Shown here piece by piece: positions 37,868 to 47,416 of a stretch of DNA of 64,000 bases. The translations under genes were made by a program, and so were the position numbers. Each line of letters starts with the position of its first letter. Position 1 is the stretch's first letter. A model generated the notes under the pieces. It was not told the origin of the DNA, searched no databases, and was given only the letters and a program-made list of their open reading frames with translations. The DNA lies in NCBI RefSeq assembly GCF_000301055.1, contig NZ_JH932301.1, forward strand, positions 661,979-725,978, written 5' to 3'. This DNA comes from Falseniella ignava CCUG 37419 (lineage in GTDB: Bacteria > Bacillota > Bacilli > Lactobacillales > Aerococcaceae).

Positions 37868-40489
37868 ATGAAACGTGTGTATTCATTCAATGAAGGTAAT
37901 GGCGAGATGTCTGATTTACTAGGAGGTAAGGGAAGTAATTTAGCACAATTAACACGGTTAAAGATGCCGGTACCGAGCGGGTTGACGATTACAACACAAG
38001 CTTGTTTAGAGTATTTAGATGAGGGGCAAGGTCAACTGAATGAATCACTTTTAGAAGAATTAAACCAACATCTGTTGGAGTTAGAAGAACGGACAGGGAA
38101 AAAGTTCAATGATCCCAACAACTTATTACTCGTATCAGTGCGAAGTGGGGCAAAGTTTTCGATGCCTGGAATGATGGATACAATCCTAAATATCGGATTA
38201 AATGATAAGAATGTTGAAGCGCTTGGTAAAGTAACAGGAGATGAACGCTTTGCTTACGATTGTTATCGCCGATTAATTCAAATGTATGGGAATGTTGTCT
38301 ATGAAATTCCAATGCTTTATTTTGATGAAATTTTAAATGAAGTCAAAGAAGAAAACCACTATCGCTTTGATTATCAATTGACGGCAGCGGATTTGAAACA
38401 AATTATTACTCGCTATGAACAATTGTTTCAAAATCTTCTGAACCATCCGTTCCCTCAAGATGTTTATGAACAAATCTATGGTGCTGTAAAAGCTGTCTTT
38501 CAATCTTGGAATAATGATCGTGCTAGAACGTATCGCCGTTTAAATCATATTCCACATAATTTAGGAACTGCAGTCAATATTCAAGAGATGGTCTTTGGGA
38601 ACTTAAATGAAGCGAGTGGAACCGGCGTATTATTTACGCGAAACCCAGCGACAGGTGAAGATGAATTATATGGTGAATATTTATTAAATGCGCAAGGCGA
38701 GGACGTGGTAGCGGGAATTCGAACTCCTGAACCGATTGCCAAATTAAAAGAACAACATCCAGCGATTTACGAAGAACTTTACACCAAAGTCAAAGAATTA
38801 GAGCGCTACTATCGTGATATGCAGGACATCGAGTTTACCGTTGAAGATGGGCGTCTTTATCTGCTTCAAACACGTAAAGGAAAACGTACCGCTAAAGCTG
38901 CTTGCCGTATTGCAGTTGAGATGGTTGAAGCAGGAATTGTGTCAAAAGATCAAGCCTTATTAACATTGGATGCGAATGCGATTTCGCAATTACTTCATCC
39001 AAGCTTCAATCCTGCAGCATTAGCAGAAGCACGAATTATTTCAGATCAAGGGTTACCAGCTAGTCCAGGAGCTGCCAGTGGTGCCGTAGTATTTACGTCC
39101 GAACAAGCAGTAGAATGGGCACAGCAAGGTAAACGTGTGATTTTAGTGAGACACGAGACATCTCCAGAAGACATTGAAGGGATGAATATGGCCGAGGCAA
39201 TTGTCACTTGTCACGGTGGGATGACTTCTCATGCAGCTGTAGTTGCTCGAGGGATGGGTAAATGTTGCGTGACCGGTTGTGAATCGTTATCGGTCAATGA
39301 AACTAGTGAAGTAATTGATTATCCAGGGGGCCAATTGAAATTAGGTGACATGATTTCAGTTAATGGGGACACCGGAGAAATCTATCTTGGTGAAATTGAA
39401 CGTTCGATTAATAATGAAAATCATTATTTTGATCAAATCCTTGAATGGGCACAATCTGCAGCAGGGTTAAAAATCTGTATGAATGCGGAAACGAAATTGG
39501 ATATTGAACAAGGGCTTAAATTTGGCGCTGAAGGGATTGGATTAGTTCGAACCGAGCATATGTTTTTCCCACCAGCGGCCTTAAAATCCATTCGTCAATT
39601 TATCTTAGCCTCATCATCTGACGAACGACAAGCTGCTTTGGATCAAATTGTTCAAATTCAACAAGCTGATTTTGAATCAATTTATAGCGTGATTAAAGAT
39701 CGTGGTGCGGTCATTCGCCTATTAGACTTACCACTGCACGAATTCTTACCTAAGACTGAGCAAGAAATTGCCAAAGTTGCAAATGAATTGTCGGTAGCTC
39801 CTGAAGAGATTGGTTCACGGATTAAGAATTTAGCCGAGCAGAATCCGATGTTAGGTCATCGTGGGTGTCGTCTAGCAATGACCTATCCGGAAATTTATTT
39901 AATGCAAGCAGAAGCCATTATTCGAGCAGCAGCGCGTATGAGTCAACCAGATTGTCAAATTGTGCCTGAAATTATGATTCCATTAGTTTGTAGTCAAGAA
40001 GAAATTACTTACTTGAAAAAACGTATGGAAGCCCATCTTGAATCGATTATCGAACAAGAAGGCTGGGAGATGACTTATCACATTGGCTCAATGATTGAAA
40101 CACCAAGAGCTTGTTTAATAGCGGATCAAATTGCAGAAGTTTCGGACTTTATTAGTTATGGTACGAATGATTTAACGCAAATGACCTATGGATTTTCACG
40201 AGATGATGTAGCAAAATTCCTTCATCATTACCTCGACCAAGGCGTCTTAGAAGTTGACCCATTCCAACAAGTAGATACGGTAGCTGTTGCGGAGTTATTA
40301 CAAATATCTGTTGAACGGGCTCGTAAAGTTAAACCAACTATTAAATTAGGTATTTGTGGCGAACATGGTGGAAACCCTGCATCTATCCAACTATTTAAGC
40401 AACTAGGCTTTACCTATGTTTCATGTTCACCATTTAGAATCCCAATCGCAATCATTGCAGCTGCTCAAGCGGAAATCGCACAGCACTAG
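37868..40489 (+). CDS. ppdK: Pyruvate, phosphate dikinase
   Basis: Interconverts pyruvate, ATP and phosphate with PEP, AMP and pyrophosphate. The ATG used has tggagtg upstream; an earlier in-frame ATG lies in the promoter region. The 873-residue enzyme has the N-terminal ATP-grasp domain (GGKGSNLAQL; VRSGAKFSMPGMMDT), the phosphohistidine motif TCHGGMTSHAAVVARGMG and a C-terminal TIM barrel with GICGEHGG (catalytic Cys). It is followed by its probable transcriptional repressor and its kinase/phosphorylase. Confidence 0.96.
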   Translation: MKRVYSFNEGNGEMSDLLGGKGSNLAQLTRLKMPVPSGLTITTQACLEYLDEGQGQLNESLLEELNQHLLELEERTGKKFNDPNNLLLVSVRSGAKFSMPGMMDTILNIGLNDKNVEALGKVTGDERFAYDCYRRLIQMYGNVVYEIPMLYFDEILNEVKEENHYRFDYQLTAADLKQIITRYEQLFQNLLNHPFPQDVYEQIYGAVKAVFQSWNNDRARTYRRLNHIPHNLGTAVNIQEMVFGNLNEASGTGVLFTRNPATGEDELYGEYLLNAQGEDVVAGIRTPEPIAKLKEQHPAIYEELYTKVKELERYYRDMQDIEFTVEDGRLYLLQTRKGKRTAKAACRIAVEMVEAGIVSKDQALLTLDANAISQLLHPSFNPAALAEARIISDQGLPASPGAASGAVVFTSEQAVEWAQQGKRVILVRHETSPEDIEGMNMAEAIVTCHGGMTSHAAVVARGMGKCCVTGCESLSVNETSEVIDYPGGQLKLGDMISVNGDTGEIYLGEIERSINNENHYFDQILEWAQSAAGLKICMNAETKLDIEQGLKFGAEGIGLVRTEHMFFPPAALKSIRQFILASSSDERQAALDQIVQIQQADFESIYSVIKDRGAVIRLLDLPLHEFLPKTEQEIAKVANELSVAPEEIGSRIKNLAEQNPMLGHRGCRLAMTYPEIYLMQAEAIIRAAARMSQPDCQIVPEIMIPLVCSQEEITYLKKRMEAHLESIIEQEGWEMTYHIGSMIETPRACLIADQIAEVSDFISYGTNDLTQMTYGFSRDDVAKFLHHYLDQGVLEVDPFQQVDTVAVAELLQISVERARKVKPTIKLGICGEHGGNPASIQLFKQLGFTYVSCSPFRIPIAIIAAAQAEIAQH

Positions 40490-40539
40490 ATTCTGGAAGA
40501 CCATTGTAATATAATAAAAAAGAAGTGAGGGGTGCGCTA

Positions 40540-41154
40540 ATGCAATTAAGTCAACGCCAAGAACGTATTATCCAGATTGTTAAAGAACAAGAACCGATTA
40601 CAGGTGACCTAATTGCGGAAGCGATTGGTTTGACCAAATCAACATTGCGTAGTGATTTTGCGATATTAACTAAAACAGGTATCTTAGATGCCAAACCAAA
40701 AGTAGGTTACATTTATCGCGGAATGAATACCCCATCCTTTTTAAAAGATACATTATCGCAAACTAAAGTACAGGAAATTATGTCACAACCTGTTGTAGTG
40801 CATCCCGATATGACGATACAAGATGCCGTGGTAGAGTTATTTATGCATGATTCCGGATCACTTTATGTTTGTGAGAATGGGGAAACTCGGTTAATGGGTG
40901 TAGTTTCTCGTAAAGACTTACTTCAAGGGTTGGCAATGGGTCAATCCCCTGATACGTTGATTGCATTAATTATGACACGAATGCCAAATATTGTAACGAT
41001 TTTAGGGGACCAAACGGTCATGCAGGCAGCTCAATTAATTGTGAGACATGAAGTGGATTCGCTGCCGGTATTAGATGCTGATGAATCGGTACTTGGAAAA
41101 ATTTCCAAGACCAATATCGTTAATTTGGTAGTTGAGATGACAGGAGAGGACTAG
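40540..41154 (+). CDS. CcpN/YqzB-type transcriptional repressor with CBS domains
   Basis: A 204-residue regulator: an N-terminal winged helix (about 1-65; RQERIIQIVKEQEPITGDLIAEA, TKSTLRSD) and a pair of CBS domains (about 75-200; VVVHPDMTIQDAVVELF, VDSLPVLDADESVLGKI) that may sense adenine nucleotides. Bacillus CcpN represses gluconeogenic genes. The ATG with gaggggt upstream is preferred over a GTG five codons earlier. It lies between ppdK and the PPDK regulator, as in relatives, so ppdK is its likely target. Confidence 0.9.
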   Translation: MQLSQRQERIIQIVKEQEPITGDLIAEAIGLTKSTLRSDFAILTKTGILDAKPKVGYIYRGMNTPSFLKDTLSQTKVQEIMSQPVVVHPDMTIQDAVVELFMHDSGSLYVCENGETRLMGVVSRKDLLQGLAMGQSPDTLIALIMTRMPNIVTILGDQTVMQAAQLIVRHEVDSLPVLDADESVLGKISKTNIVNLVVEMTGED

Positions 41155-41157
41155 AGT

Positions 41158-41967
41158 ATGGATAAAGCATTAGACTTCTATATTGTTTCGGATTCTGTAG
41201 GTGAGACTTCTTTGCGTGTCGTCAATGCCTCATTAGCGCAATTTCCAGCTTTAAGTCATTCAAAGTTGAGACGATTTCCTTTTATTGAGTCAGAAACGGA
41301 ATTACTTCAAGTGTTAGATGAAGCGAAGCAGCAGCAAGCCGTTGTTGTCGCGACATTAGTGAATCCAAAGTTTGATGAAGTGGCACATAATTATGCTTTA
41401 ACACATGACATCATCTATATTAATCCGATTAATGAATTAATTAATGCGATTTCGCAACGTACAGGTTATGCTCCTCTTGAAAGAAGTGGCACCTTACATA
41501 CTTTAGATGATTTTTACTTTGACCGAATTCAAGCAATTGAGTTTGCGGTAAAGTATGACGATGGTAAAAACCGAAGTGGTTATCCGATTGCAGATATCGT
41601 TCTATTAGGTATTTCGCGTTCATCAAAAACACCACTCAGTATGTATTTAGCAAATCGTTCATATAAAGTAGCGAACTTACCACTTTTTCCAGAAAGTCCT
41701 GTTCCGGATATAGTGTATGATCTTCCTAAAGAAAAAGTGTTCGGATTGATTGCATCACCTCAATATACGGCTTCAATCCGCAAAGAACGAATCAAGCACT
41801 TAGGATTACCTGAAGATGCGAGTTATTCGAATATAGAGCGGATTAAAGAAGAGTATCGCTATGCATTAGATTTGTATCATCAACTTGGAATTCCAATTGT
41901 GAATATTGAAAACAAATCAATCGAAGAATTGGCTGAAGAAATCTTACAAATATACGAAGAACATTAA
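41158..41967 (+). CDS. PPDK regulatory protein (kinase/pyrophosphorylase, DUF299)
   Basis: A bifunctional enzyme that inactivates PPDK by ADP-dependent threonine phosphorylation and reactivates it by Pi-dependent dephosphorylation. The 269-residue product opens FYIVSDSVGETSLRVV and has the P-loop GISRSSKTPLSMYLAN (about 157-172). It starts 3 bp after the CcpN-like gene. The Bacillus counterpart YqfL has the same neighbour. A terminator follows. Confidence 0.94.
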   Translation: MDKALDFYIVSDSVGETSLRVVNASLAQFPALSHSKLRRFPFIESETELLQVLDEAKQQQAVVVATLVNPKFDEVAHNYALTHDIIYINPINELINAISQRTGYAPLERSGTLHTLDDFYFDRIQAIEFAVKYDDGKNRSGYPIADIVLLGISRSSKTPLSMYLANRSYKVANLPLFPESPVPDIVYDLPKEKVFGLIASPQYTASIRKERIKHLGLPEDASYSNIERIKEEYRYALDLYHQLGIPIVNIENKSIEELAEEILQIYEEH

Positions 41968-41969
41968 TT

Positions 41970-42022
41970 AAAACCCCATTTACTGGTACTACAACATTCG
42001 TAGTCAGTAAATGGGGTTTTTA
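41970..42022. terminator. Bidirectional terminator
   Basis: AAAACCCCATTTACTG / CAGTAAATGGGGTTTT form a 16-bp stem between convergent genes, flanked by A- and T-runs on both strands. Confidence 0.85.
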
Positions 42023-42033
42023 TATATAAGATA

Positions 42034-42852
42034 CTAGTGAGTTGATGTATAAGAACAATCAACTTGTACGCCATAGTGATCACTGACAATGGGGCCATGA
42101 GAACCATCTAATACAGATTGATAACGGCGAACGTCAAATTCATTACTGAGGAGCACTAAATCAATCCGCTGTTCACAAGTTGTATCTTTCCAACCATCAA
42201 TGCCCGAAGGAACGGTAGCATTTCCCGAGACTTCCTTGGCTTGAAGATAAGCATCATTTAGGGAACGAGTCGCTAAATCATAAGATTGTTGGCGAATGTG
42301 TGCTGGGGCATTGAAGTCTCCCATTAAGATAATGCCTTTATCGGACAGTTTGTCGTTCAGTTGGAGTTGTTCCCATTCATATTTGAATCCACTCCCATCG
42401 GATTGCCACCAAGAGAAGTGACATGAACCAACGATAAGGTGTTCAGTGTTAGCAACTAAAGCAGCCCGCGTATGATAATCGGTTGGATCATCGGACTCAG
42501 AAAGCAAGACTCGCTGCGGATTGAAAGGTTGTTTAGCTAGTAAAGCGACCCCTTCTTCATATCGGTCATAACCGATATGATTGTATGCCCATGCCCAATA
42601 ATAATTCAAACCGTGTGCTTCGAGCGCTTGAATTAACATCCAAGCATAATTATCTTTTAAGATGGGCTGTTGTTGGTCTGTTTTAAGGAAGCGTGATGGA
42701 TTTGGGACGATGTCCCCTCCGATTGTTTGATTGACTTCTTGCAGAGCAATCCAGTCATAATCTTCATCTATTAAATGTTGAACCAACTGTTCGAATTTTT
42801 CTTCTGCCGCCGATTCAAGCCAGGCATGAGTGTTTAAAGTTAATAGTTTCAT
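42034..42852 (-). CDS. Endonuclease/exonuclease/phosphatase family protein
   Basis: A 272-residue EEP-fold hydrolase: MKLLTLNTHAW, ALQEVNQT with the metal Glu, GSCHFSWWQSDGSG, MGDFNAPAH and the late SDHYGVQVDC. The group covers nucleases, sphingomyelinases and phosphatases; the substrate cannot be read from sequence. No signal peptide, so cytosolic. It lies downstream of the maltose-type PTS gene across a hairpin. Confidence 0.85.
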   Translation of the reverse strand: MKLLTLNTHAWLESAAEEKFEQLVQHLIDEDYDWIALQEVNQTIGGDIVPNPSRFLKTDQQQPILKDNYAWMLIQALEAHGLNYYWAWAYNHIGYDRYEEGVALLAKQPFNPQRVLLSESDDPTDYHTRAALVANTEHLIVGSCHFSWWQSDGSGFKYEWEQLQLNDKLSDKGIILMGDFNAPAHIRQQSYDLATRSLNDAYLQAKEVSGNATVPSGIDGWKDTTCEQRIDLVLLSNEFDVRRYQSVLDGSHGPIVSDHYGVQVDCSYTSTH

Positions 42853-42865
42853 CTTTGCCTCCTAA

Positions 42866-42891
42866 AATGCGGAGTATGGATACTCCGCATT
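42866..42891 (-). terminator. Hairpin between PTS and endonuclease genes
   Basis: AATGCGGAGTA / TACTCCGCATT, an 11-bp stem with a 4-base loop. On the minus strand only ATTTTAGG follows, so it may be a leaky terminator or an mRNA-stability element. Confidence 0.55.
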
Positions 42892-42904
42892 CTTTCAATC
42901 AATT

Positions 42905-44608
42905 TTAGATATCATTATTTGTTGAATGGATGCCAGGAATTTGAACGCCTCGATCTAACGCGTCATGAATATCATTTTTTAGGGCATCAGCTTTTGGACC
43001 GTAGACCGCTTGAATACCATGTTCGCGTATAATTAATCCCATGGCACCAGCTTGTTTCCATTGATCTTCATTGCCAACTAATTGGGGATCCTTGACTGAA
43101 ACGCGAAGGCGGGTCATGCAAGCATCGACTTGTTCAATATTATCGGTTCCACCGAGGAGACGAATAATTTGATTGATTTGGTCGTTTCCACTGGCCGTTA
43201 TTGAACTTTCATTACTACTTTCTTTCGCGGTATCTTGATCGCTGTCGTAATTACCCAATCGACCAGGTGTCGCATAATTAAAGCGTTGAATCATATAATT
43301 AGCGATGAAATAGGTGACGATTGCAAATACAATCGAGGCAATCACAAAGTTAAGTAAATCTTGCGTTAAACCTGCTTTGACAATGAGTGGGGTTCGACTT
43401 AATAACTCGATAATCCCAAAGGAATGAACTCGAAGTGAAATAATATCTGCTAAAGCAAAAGCTACACCTTGAATTAGTGCATAAACCACGTATAGTGGGA
43501 TCGCCGCAAACATAAACATAAATTCTAAAGGCTCGGTAACTCCCGTTAAAAAGACCGCTATCGCCGCTGAAGTAAACATTGATTTGTAGCGATGTAACTT
43601 ATCTTTATCAACATTACGATACATAGCGAATGCCATCCCCATTAAAATTCCTGTTGAACCAATCATTTGACCAACTTTGAAACGGGCTGGGACAAAGTTT
43701 GTTAATAAATACTCAAATTGTTGCGTATTCCCAGAAGCTTTGGAATTTAATAAGTCGGAAGCCCAAGCTAACCAGAGTGGGTCTTGTCCTAACACATGTT
43801 GACCGGCTTGTGCTCCAGTCAGAATTTCGTATGTACCACCTAATTGAGTATAGTTAATTGGAATTGTTAGCATATGATGCAGTCCAAAAGGTAACAGTAA
43901 CCGCTCCAATGTTCCATATAAAAATGGCGCTAAGACAGGGGCTGAATCTTGTGACGTTGCGATCCATTGACCAAAGGCATTAATCCCCGTTTGTATACCA
44001 GGCCAAATGATTGCAAGAATTAAAGAAGCAACTAAACTCCAGGCAATGACAACAAAAGGTACAAATCGTTTTCCGTTGAAAAATGACAGAGCATCTGGTA
44101 GTTTGCGATAGTTATAATATTTATTGTATGCATTGGCACCGAGGAAACCAGCAATAATCCCAACGAAGACTCCGAGATTCAGTGCAGGTGCACCCAGTAC
44201 ATCAATAAAGTATCCATTTACCGGAATGGTGCGGTGAAAGAGCGTTTGAGTAACCGCTTCTGGATCCAATAGCATTTCGGATGTGACAGAAAATATGGCA
44301 CCGGTAATTCGATTGATTAAGATAAATGAAGTAACGGCAGCAAATGCACCTCCAGCACGTTCTTTTGCCCAAGAACCTCCAATTGCGACGGCAAAGAGTA
44401 AATGAAGATTGACAATAATTCCCCAGCCGATATTTTCGATAACACCACTGGATTTAATGAGCCAACCCCACTCGGGATTGATCAGTGGTAATGATTTTCC
44501 CAAACTAATCATTAACCCAGCTGCAGGCATTACTGCAATGACAACCATTAAGGCTTTACCAAATTGTTGCAAAAACTCAAAATTGAAAATACGTTTAATT
44601 TTATTCAT
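42905..44608 (-). CDS. PTS transporter subunit IICB, glucose/maltose-type
   Basis: A 567-residue phosphotransferase permease. The membrane IIC domain covers about 1-440 (FGKALMVVIAVMPAAGLMISLG; GVTEPLEFMFMF is the conserved motif), and a IIB domain lies near 475-560 with VDACMTRLRVSV carrying the phosphorylated Cys. There is no IIA domain, so a IIA encoded elsewhere must serve. Proximity of LacI-type regulator, malQ and phosphorylase suggests maltose or an alpha-glucoside as substrate (inference). An operator lies between its promoter and start. Confidence 0.9.
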   Translation of the reverse strand: MNKIKRIFNFEFLQQFGKALMVVIAVMPAAGLMISLGKSLPLINPEWGWLIKSSGVIENIGWGIIVNLHLLFAVAIGGSWAKERAGGAFAAVTSFILINRITGAIFSVTSEMLLDPEAVTQTLFHRTIPVNGYFIDVLGAPALNLGVFVGIIAGFLGANAYNKYYNYRKLPDALSFFNGKRFVPFVVIAWSLVASLILAIIWPGIQTGINAFGQWIATSQDSAPVLAPFLYGTLERLLLPFGLHHMLTIPINYTQLGGTYEILTGAQAGQHVLGQDPLWLAWASDLLNSKASGNTQQFEYLLTNFVPARFKVGQMIGSTGILMGMAFAMYRNVDKDKLHRYKSMFTSAAIAVFLTGVTEPLEFMFMFAAIPLYVVYALIQGVAFALADIISLRVHSFGIIELLSRTPLIVKAGLTQDLLNFVIASIVFAIVTYFIANYMIQRFNYATPGRLGNYDSDQDTAKESSNESSITASGNDQINQIIRLLGGTDNIEQVDACMTRLRVSVKDPQLVGNEDQWKQAGAMGLIIREHGIQAVYGPKADALKNDIHDALDRGVQIPGIHSTNNDI

Positions 44609-44644
44609 GTTTCCTCCTTTATAACCTATAAAAAGCCTTTACGA

Positions 44645-44676
44645 ACGCAAACGTTTGCGTGGTGTCTATCATTATA
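44645..44676 (-). promoter_or_regulatory. Promoter and operator of the PTS gene
   Basis: ACGCAAACGTTTGCGT (44645-44660) is a perfect 16-bp palindrome of the LacI-family type. It lies just downstream of a -10 TATAAT with extended TG (44671-44676, minus strand), positioned to block elongation or initiation. Confidence 0.85.
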
Positions 44677-44706
44677 GCATACATTGAAGTAATTTGCGAA
44701 AAGTTC

Positions 44707-44748
44707 AGTGAATAAAAAAACAGTGATCGATTAAAATCACTGAAAAAA
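44707..44748 (-). terminator. Terminator of the malR-like gene
   Basis: On the minus strand CAGTGAT / ATCACTG with an 8-base loop is preceded by A/T-rich sequence and followed by TTTTTTT. Confidence 0.8.
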
Positions 44749-44766
44749 ATGTATGAATATGAATAA

Positions 44767-45771
44767 TTAAGGAATAACTAAATCTCCTGCAATTAATTCA
44801 TAGACAAAGCGTTCATGTTTAGAATCAGATTTGTTAGAAATAATTTCAATTAAAATTTCCATCGCACGATCAGCAAGTTGTTGTGAATGAAGGTTAAAGT
44901 ATGGGTAATGAATATAATCTGAATTTTGATAAACTTCATAGGGTTTGAAAGTAATGAGTTGATATTCATTTAATAAGCCATATTCTAAAATGGCATGATA
45001 AACACCTTGGGCTACAAGTTGGTCTCCGATAACTAAACCATTGTATCGATTGGTTTTCATAATTTGTTTCATGATATGGTAGCCTTCATTTTCTAAGAAT
45101 GGAAAACCATTATAAATATCGGCGTCACTTAATGGCTGATGGTGCACTTGTAACACTTGTTGAACACCTTTAATCCGCTGTTGAATAAATTGTTGTTTTT
45201 CATCACCGCCGATAAATGCAATACGTTGGTATCCTTGTTGCCATAGATATTCGGTTGCTTCTTTTGCAACCCGGATATTATCGTTATCAATGGAATTCAT
45301 CGGAATGCCATCAATATTTCCGATAATAACAAATGGAAATTGTTCGTCGATGACAAAGGATAAAATGGGATCATTTTGTGTGGCATAAAGGAAAATTAAG
45401 CCATCAACTTGCTTGCCATAAATCATCTTCTTAATGTGGTCAAGTCGTGATATATCATCATCTCCTGTTGAAAGTAATAAAGAATATTGGTGACGGCTGG
45501 CCGCTTCATTAATGCCACGTAAAGCGGTTGGGAAGAAGGGGTTTTGATAGAAGGCATCATTCGCTTCAGGTAAGACGATGCCCACCGTTTTACTCCGTTG
45601 ATTCACTAGCTGTCTGGCATTGTAGTTAGGGTAATAGTGGAGCTCATCCATAATGGCTCGTACGCGTTGTTTCGTTTTTTCACTGATGGATGGATGATCC
45701 GCTATAACCCGTGAAACCGTTGATGGAGCAACACCAGCAGCTTTTGCCACTTCTTTGATTGTAATTGTCAT
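44767..45771 (-). CDS. LacI-family repressor, MalR-like
   Basis: A 334-residue regulator with the N-terminal LacI helix-turn-helix TIKEVAKAAGVAPSTVSRVI (about 3-22) and hinge, then a sugar-binding core (KTVGIVLPEANDAFYQNPFF; FAFIGGD-type strand seen as IAFIGGDE). The ATG with gaggtg six bases upstream is preferred over the GTG three codons earlier. It lies between the PTS gene and malQ, and identical CGCAAACGTTTGCG operators flank it, so it probably controls both. The effector is presumably a maltose-derived sugar. Confidence 0.9.
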   Translation of the reverse strand: MTITIKEVAKAAGVAPSTVSRVIADHPSISEKTKQRVRAIMDELHYYPNYNARQLVNQRSKTVGIVLPEANDAFYQNPFFPTALRGINEAASRHQYSLLLSTGDDDISRLDHIKKMIYGKQVDGLIFLYATQNDPILSFVIDEQFPFVIIGNIDGIPMNSIDNDNIRVAKEATEYLWQQGYQRIAFIGGDEKQQFIQQRIKGVQQVLQVHHQPLSDADIYNGFPFLENEGYHIMKQIMKTNRYNGLVIGDQLVAQGVYHAILEYGLLNEYQLITFKPYEVYQNSDYIHYPYFNLHSQQLADRAMEILIEIISNKSDSKHERFVYELIAGDLVIP

Positions 45772-45817
45772 TTCATTCACCTCATTGCTATTATACTTGA
45801 TAATTTTAAGAAAAGAT

Positions 45818-45856
45818 ACGCAAACGTTTGCGCTTCTTTAAAATTTAGTTTATAAT
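45818..45856 (+). promoter_or_regulatory. Promoter and operator of malQ-glgP
   Basis: TTGCGC (45828-45833), 17 bp, TATAAT (45851-45856). The palindrome CGCAAACGTTTGCG overlaps the -35, so repressor binding would exclude RNA polymerase. Confidence 0.88.
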
Positions 45857-45885
45857 GAGGTTGAAAAATAAAAGGAGGTTGTCTT

Positions 45886-47397
45886 ATGCAGCGAACGAGC
45901 GGTGTATTAATGCATATTACGTCACTAGCGAATCAATTTGGCATTGGAAGTTTTGGTCAAGAAGCCTATCGATTTGTTGATTTCTTAGAGGAGACCGGTC
46001 AAACCTATTGGCAAATTTTGCCTTTAACAACCACCTCCTATGGAGATTCACCGTATCAATCATTTTCTGCTTTTGCTGGGAATACCCATTTAATTGATTT
46101 TGAACAATTGATTCAGTCAGGCTACTTAACTTCAGAAGACTTGAAGGGGATTATTTTTTATCAACGTCTAGATCAAGTGGATTATGCGATGATTTTCCAT
46201 CAGAGAAGACCTATACTCGAACTCGCAGTACAACGATTTAAAGCATCCGCAAGTGAAGAAGAAAAAACAAAGTTAATTCATTTTATTGAAGCACAACAAG
46301 ATTGGTTAATTCCATTTTGTGAATATATGACTGTAAAAGAATGCTTTGACTTAAAGAGCTGGACGGAATGGCCTGAACCCTATCGTAATTATCAGTCGAA
46401 AGAAGTCAAGTCACTTCTGGAACAAGAAACGGATAAAATCTATTACCATCAAGTCACCCAGTATTGGTTCTATCATCAATGGTTAGCATTAAAGACTTAT
46501 GCGAACGAACATAATATTCAAATCATTGGAGACATGCCAATCTATGTGGCGATGGACAGTGTAGAAATGTGGCAAGATGGACAAATGTTCAAAACAGATG
46601 AAGCTGGACTGCCTACTGCACTCGCAGGTACACCTCCTGATCAATTTACATCGGATGGACAGTTTTGGGGGAATCCGATTTACGACTGGGATTTCATGGC
46701 TGAAGATGGCTATGCATGGTGGATTCGTCGTATTGAAGCGAGTTTCGAGCTGTATGATGTACTACGTATCGATCATTTTAGAGGCTTTGAATCTTACTGG
46801 GAAGTTCCAGCTGGAGCAAAAACAGCAGCAGAAGGACATTGGGTCAAGGGTCCCGGCATGAAATTATTTGACGCTTTGAATGAAGCGTTAGGAACTTTAC
46901 CAATCATTGCTGAAGATTTAGGATTTATGACGCAAGGAGTGATTGATATGCGTCATGCTACGGGTTATCCAGGTATGAAAATCTTACAGTTTGGCTTCAA
47001 CGGTCATGGAGATTCAACAGACTTACCGCATCATTATCCAGCTCACTCTGTCGCATATGTCGGAACACATGATAATGAAACAGCACGCGGTTGGTGGGAA
47101 GATTCGACGAATCAAGCACAACGTGATCAAGTTGATGCATATTTAAATCGCAAGCCAGGTCAATCGGCCAGTGCAGTCTTAAACCGTGGCCTTGCTGCTT
47201 CAGTAAGTAATACGGTAATTTATTCAATGCAAGATTTACTCGATTTAGATAATGATGCTCGGATGAATACACCTTCCACTATTGGATGCAATTGGAAATG
47301 GCGGATGGTGTCGGACGAAGTTCCAATGGATGTTAAGGAACAACTACTTGAATTAACCGAGACCTATTTCAGAATGAATCCACATAAAAAGAAATAA
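45886..47397 (+). CDS. malQ: 4-alpha-glucanotransferase (amylomaltase)
   Basis: Transfers maltodextrin segments and releases glucose. The 503-residue GH77 enzyme has the start RTSGVLMHITSLANQFGIG, QILPLTTTSYGDSPYQSFSAFAGN, the catalytic region RIDHFRGFESYWEVP (nucleophile Asp), ITAEDLG-like IIAEDLGFMT and YVGTHDNETARGWW. Length is typical. An aaaggaggttg ribosome-binding site precedes the ATG. It is the first gene after the malR-like operator and is followed by glycogen phosphorylase at 19 bp. Confidence 0.95.
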   Translation: MQRTSGVLMHITSLANQFGIGSFGQEAYRFVDFLEETGQTYWQILPLTTTSYGDSPYQSFSAFAGNTHLIDFEQLIQSGYLTSEDLKGIIFYQRLDQVDYAMIFHQRRPILELAVQRFKASASEEEKTKLIHFIEAQQDWLIPFCEYMTVKECFDLKSWTEWPEPYRNYQSKEVKSLLEQETDKIYYHQVTQYWFYHQWLALKTYANEHNIQIIGDMPIYVAMDSVEMWQDGQMFKTDEAGLPTALAGTPPDQFTSDGQFWGNPIYDWDFMAEDGYAWWIRRIEASFELYDVLRIDHFRGFESYWEVPAGAKTAAEGHWVKGPGMKLFDALNEALGTLPIIAEDLGFMTQGVIDMRHATGYPGMKILQFGFNGHGDSTDLPHHYPAHSVAYVGTHDNETARGWWEDSTNQAQRDQVDAYLNRKPGQSASAVLNRGLAASVSNTVIYSMQDLLDLDNDARMNTPSTIGCNWKWRMVSDEVPMDVKEQLLELTETYFRMNPHKKK

Positions 47398-47416
47398 GAA
47401 GAAAAAGGAGATATCA